Shown here one piece after another: positions 13,111 through 15,606 of a stretch of 15,606 nt of DNA. A program made the position numbers and the translations under genes. Below the pieces are notes generated by a model. That model was not told where the DNA came from, made no database searches, and saw nothing but the letters and a program-made list of their open reading frames with translations. Origin of the DNA: an uncultured Collinsella sp. (GTDB lineage: Bacteria > Actinomycetota > Coriobacteriia > Coriobacteriales > Coriobacteriaceae). Position 1 is the first letter of the stretch, and each line of letters starts with the position of its first letter. The stretch covers positions 1 through 15,606 of the forward strand of contig CABQJK010000043.1 in the NCBI GenBank assembly GCA_902464495.1. The letters are read 5' to 3'.

Positions 13111-14001
13111 ATGGCAGAGCAGCAGCTTATCGGAGCGCTCGAGGCCGGCGGCACCAAGATGGTCTGCGCCATGGGCTATGCAGACGGCACGGTCCTGGAA
13201 CGCGAGCAGATTGCGACCACGACCCCGCAGGAGACCGTTGAGGCCGTCAACGCATGGTTTGCCGACAAGGACATCGCCGCGCTGGGCATCGGCGCCTTTG
13301 GCCCCACCGCAGTCAACCCTGCCTCGTCCCAATACGGCAAGATCCTGGAGACGCCCAAAACGGCATGGCGCTACTTTGACCTGCTGGGCACCATCCAAAA
13401 CGAGCTCAATATTCCCTGCGGCTACGACACCGACGTCAACGTCGCCTGCCTGGGCGAGGTCACCTTTGGTTGCGCCCAGGGCCTCACTGACGTGGTGTAT
13501 CTGACCATCGGTACCGGCGTGGGCGCCGGCGTGCTCTCGGGCGGTAAGCTCGTGCACGGCATGATGCATCCCGAGGCCGGCCACATCCTGGTCACTCGCG
13601 ACCCGCGCGACACCATTGGCGAGCACAGCGGCTGCCCCTTCCACGACAACTGCCTCGAGGGCCTCATCGCCGGTCCCGGCGTCAAAAAGCGCTGGGGTGG
13701 CAAGAGCGCCGGAGAGATGGCCGATGACCCGGAGGCCATGGGCCTGCTCGCCGGCTATCTGGCGCAGGCGCTCATGACCTACATCCTGTGCTACGCACCG
13801 CAGAAGATCGTCATCGGCGGCGGCGTGGCCGACCACACCCCCATCGTGCCGCTCGCACGCAAGAAGTGCGCCGAGATGCTCAACGGCTACATCGTCACGC
13901 CCGAGATGGCCGACATCGATAGCTACATCGTCAACAACAGCCTCGAGGGCAAGCAGGGCATTATGGGCTGCCTGGCCCTGGGCGCACAGGCGCTTCAGTA
14001 G
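13111..14001 (+). CDS. ROK-family sugar kinase, fructokinase type
   Basis: Likely phosphorylates fructose (or a related hexose such as mannose) with ATP, feeding glycolysis. The N-terminal phosphate-binding motif GALEAGGTKMVCA is the EAGGTK form of the bacterial ROK fructokinase group. YDTDVNVACLGE carries the probable catalytic base D108, and LTIGTGVGAGVL is the second ATP-site motif. M-H153-P-E155-AGH158 binds sugar, and H158 with C175, H178 and C181 (GCPFHDNC) form the structural zinc site. At 296 aa it has family length. The ATG follows AGAGGAA at a good distance. No adjacent PTS, transporter or glycosidase gene is in view, so the substrate rests on motif type only. Glucokinase is less likely, given the CPFHDNC zinc loop rather than CxCGxxGC. 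Confidence 0.9.
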   Translation: MAEQQLIGALEAGGTKMVCAMGYADGTVLEREQIATTTPQETVEAVNAWFADKDIAALGIGAFGPTAVNPASSQYGKILETPKTAWRYFDLLGTIQNELNIPCGYDTDVNVACLGEVTFGCAQGLTDVVYLTIGTGVGAGVLSGGKLVHGMMHPEAGHILVTRDPRDTIGEHSGCPFHDNCLEGLIAGPGVKKRWGGKSAGEMADDPEAMGLLAGYLAQALMTYILCYAPQKIVIGGGVADHTPIVPLARKKCAEMLNGYIVTPEMADIDSYIVNNSLEGKQGIMGCLALGAQALQ

Positions 14002-14083
14002 CAGACGCACCCACAGGGCGTGGCGCGCCCGGCAAATCCGACCTACGGAACGACGCCACCACGTCTCATATAAGCCCTCAAAT
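14002..14083. other. Short spacer after the ROK kinase gene
   Basis: 82 bp with no credible gene or promoter, leading into the bidirectional terminator. The ROK transcript presumably runs through it. Confidence 0.5.
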
Positions 14084-14130
14084 AAAAAAGGCCGCCTAGG
14101 ACCAAACAATACGTCCTAGGCGGCTTTTTT
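14084..14130. terminator. Bidirectional terminator overlapping the vanZ stop codon
   Basis: GCCGCCTAGGAC (14091-14102) and GTCCTAGGCGGC (14113-14124) are perfect 12-bp complements with a 10-nt loop, flanked by A6 on the left and T6 on the right, so it should stop transcription from both sides. The rightward T-run is also the two Lys codons at the end of the leftward vanZ-like gene. Confidence 0.95.
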
Positions 14131-14565
14131 GGCGCGCATCAGCGGCCGTAAGAGATATCGGAGCACAACGCCCGTTGCCGCTCCGCAGCAGTCGATCATC
14201 ACATCGGTGATCATGCCGGCGCGTCCCGGCACAAAGAGCTGAATCGTCTCGTCGATCGAAGGAATCAGCAGCAGGAACACCGCCGTGGGCAGCAGCACGT
14301 CAAAGGTGCGCCGGCCCTCAAAATCAAAGGCGTGCGTTGCCAAGATGCCGAGCACCATATACTCGGTAAAATGCGCGCATTTGCGAACAACAAAGTTGGT
14401 CACCCATTCATATGGAAGTCCCACGCTGTGCAGGAAACCGCGGATAGCTTCCATGACCGTTAGGCTCAGCGAGCCCGACCCCGAGCCGGGAACCAGCGAA
14501 TTGCCCCAGATCAAGAGCGCCATCAGGCAGGTCACGACCGCCCATTTTCGATTGATCTTAACCAT
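14116..14565 (-). CDS. VanZ-like family membrane protein
   Basis: A 149-aa integral membrane protein. Hydrophobic segments are visible at about residues 9-26, 70-83, 90-105 and 122-140. The family signature is clear: RKCAHFTEYMVLGIL, then DETIQLFVPGRAGMITDVMIDCCGAATG. VanZ of Enterococcus gives low-level teicoplanin resistance by an unknown mechanism, but most chromosomal VanZ-like proteins are uncharacterised and not resistance genes; no van cluster is seen here. The ATG is 7 nt after the stop of the upstream gene. A GGAGG inside that gene's last codons, about 12 nt away, is the likely ribosome binding site, so the two genes are probably co-transcribed. Its stop codon lies inside the bidirectional terminator. 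Confidence 0.9.
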   Translation of the reverse strand: MVKINRKWAVVTCLMALLIWGNSLVPGSGSGSLSLTVMEAIRGFLHSVGLPYEWVTNFVVRKCAHFTEYMVLGILATHAFDFEGRRTFDVLLPTAVFLLLIPSIDETIQLFVPGRAGMITDVMIDCCGAATGVVLRYLLRPLMRAKKAA

Positions 14566-14572
14566 GCAGAAG

Positions 14573-15606
14573 TTATGCCTCCGCGCGGAGCGGCGCGAAG
14601 CTGGCGGTACCGCCCTCGATAACGCTCAGATAGGCACGGCCCGTACGCTTGGCGGTAGAGGACTGCAGGCGCTCGATCTCTTCCTCGAGGATCTGATTGA
14701 CGCGCTCGTGACGACGATTTTCCATAATGCCGGCGGCAATAGCCTCGGCTCGCTCGATGCCCTCGCGCGAGATACGGGCGGTATCCTCGGGGAACACAGC
14801 GCTGTGACGGCCGACATAGGCGGGGGCAGCAGGCTGAGGGGCAGCGACGAGAGCGGGGGCTGCAACAGGAGCAGGCTCGTCAATCTCATCCAGAATCGCG
14901 GTGGCGGCGGCCCACATGTCCTCGTGGCCCGAGTAATCGGCCATGGGGACATCAACCTCGAGCGAGGCGTCCGGAAGGTCGCCGGTGTCGATGCGATCTT
15001 GGGCATCAATCGATGCGGTGATGGCTGCAGGCTCATCGAGGTCATCGAGATCGATGTCCGCGACACCGGAGATGATAGGCATGTTGGCGAGGTTTGCGTT
15101 GTACGGCGCAGCCTCAGCCGCCTGCTGCTGGGCAGGAGCGCCCCAAAGCGAGCTTTCGGCGGCACGGCGGGCGGCAACGGCCTCCTCGTCCGCGGTCATG
15201 GCTTCATCAACGTACGAATTATCGGCAGAAGCGTTCGCGTCCGCCGAGGTAGCGCTGTAGGCGTTATTGGCTGCCGCGTTGGCAACGAGTGCCACAAAAG
15301 CCGCCGTGCTGCCCGCAGGGGCGGCCTGGGAGCCCGACACGGCACGCGCCGCGGCGGCGATGTCGTCGCGATTGAAGGAGCCGGTCTGCCCGCCGTTGGT
15401 GAGCTCGTCGATGGCGACTTGATAGACGTCGCGCGAGCGCGCAGGGTCGCAGCTAACCGGCGAATCGTCGTCGAGCATGCTGTCGATCATGGACCAAGCC
15501 TCGGCCTCGTCCATGGCATCTGCGGCTCGAGCGATGGTAGGAACACCATCGTCGGCATGACGGCGCTGGAACGCACCGGTCAGGCCGGAAAGGAATGCCG
15601 AGGTAG
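14573..15606 (-). CDS. Ala/Asp/Glu-rich protein of unknown function (N-terminus beyond window)
   Basis: Not recognised. The minus-strand frame is open to the window edge (343 residues visible), so the ATG at 15514 is probably internal and the true start lies outside. The protein is acidic and Ala-rich with low-complexity stretches (VPMADYSGHED, then a run of Pro/Ala around APVAAPALVAAPQPAAPAY). The C-terminal part is predicted helical and charged (ERAEAIAAGIMENRRHERV then NQILEEEIERLQSS), coiled-coil-like, ending in RTGRAYLSVIEGG. No membrane segment or signal peptide is seen in the visible part. The pattern suggests a largely disordered linker with a short helical C-terminal module, as in scaffolding or envelope-associated proteins, but no function can be assigned. 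It is followed after 7 nt by the vanZ-like gene, probably in the same transcript. Confidence 0.75.
   Translation of the reverse strand, partial: TSAFLSGLTGAFQRRHADDGVPTIARAADAMDEAEAWSMIDSMLDDDSPVSCDPARSRDVYQVAIDELTNGGQTGSFNRDDIAAAARAVSGSQAAPAGSTAAFVALVANAAANNAYSATSADANASADNSYVDEAMTADEEAVAARRAAESSLWGAPAQQQAAEAAPYNANLANMPIISGVADIDLDDLDEPAAITASIDAQDRIDTGDLPDASLEVDVPMADYSGHEDMWAAATAILDEIDEPAPVAAPALVAAPQPAAPAYVGRHSAVFPEDTARISREGIERAEAIAAGIMENRRHERVNQILEEEIERLQSSTAKRTGRAYLSVIEGGTASFAPLRAEA

Noticed and set aside
13069..14109. 346-codon minus-strand frame opposite the ROK kinase
   Set aside because: Shadow of the kinase gene; it runs through a terminator and promoter region and has no motif.
14116..14565. 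Glycopeptide resistance gene vanZ
   Set aside because: The family match is clear, but no vanHAX/RS genes are nearby and most VanZ-like chromosomal proteins are not resistance determinants, so only the family name is given.

Overview
The window looks like chromosomal DNA of a high-GC, probably anaerobic, Gram-positive gut actinobacterium. Protein style, codon use and gene mix fit the Coriobacteriia, most likely a Collinsella-like organism. This assignment is an inference from gene content, not from a marker gene. Housekeeping genes dominate. There is one transposase-like gene and one patch of lower-GC, repeat-bearing DNA beside a tRNA cluster.

Left part (1-5300): a SUF iron-sulfur cluster assembly operon on the + strand, in the order sufC (5' end cut by the window), sufB, sufD, sufS, sufU. 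From sufB onward the junctions overlap (TAATG, ATGA, 8 bp), so the genes are probably translationally coupled. The SufBCD scaffold/ATPase complex, the cysteine desulfurase SufS and the zinc sulfur-transfer protein SufU together make a complete pathway. A hairpin with a short T-rich tail ends the operon.

Middle (5300-8340): a minus-strand HUH/Y1 transposase-like gene with a C-terminal helix-turn-helix. Next comes a long non-coding interval, then a two-gene + strand operon: a NifU/IscU-like scaffold protein and a GGGtGRT-family protein of unknown function. It closes with a strong terminator. This cysteine-rich pair next to the SUF operon is the most interesting uncharacterised module in the window.

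8525-11630: a stand-alone FAD-dependent oxidoreductase of the SdhA/FrdA/NadB fold family, a long perfect hairpin, and a dinD-like gene. A 177-bp-period imperfect duplication follows, carrying a truncated 3' end of tRNA-Lys together with its terminator. Then come two tRNA-Lys(CTT) genes and one tRNA-His(GTG), all transcribed leftward from a recognisable sigma70-type promoter.

11790-15606: a class I/II PLP aminotransferase with a strong terminator, a ROK-family sugar kinase (fructokinase type), and then a leftward pair. The pair is a VanZ-like membrane protein and, upstream of it, an Ala/Asp/Glu-rich protein of unknown function that runs off the right edge. A bidirectional terminator between the ROK gene and vanZ overlaps the vanZ stop codon.
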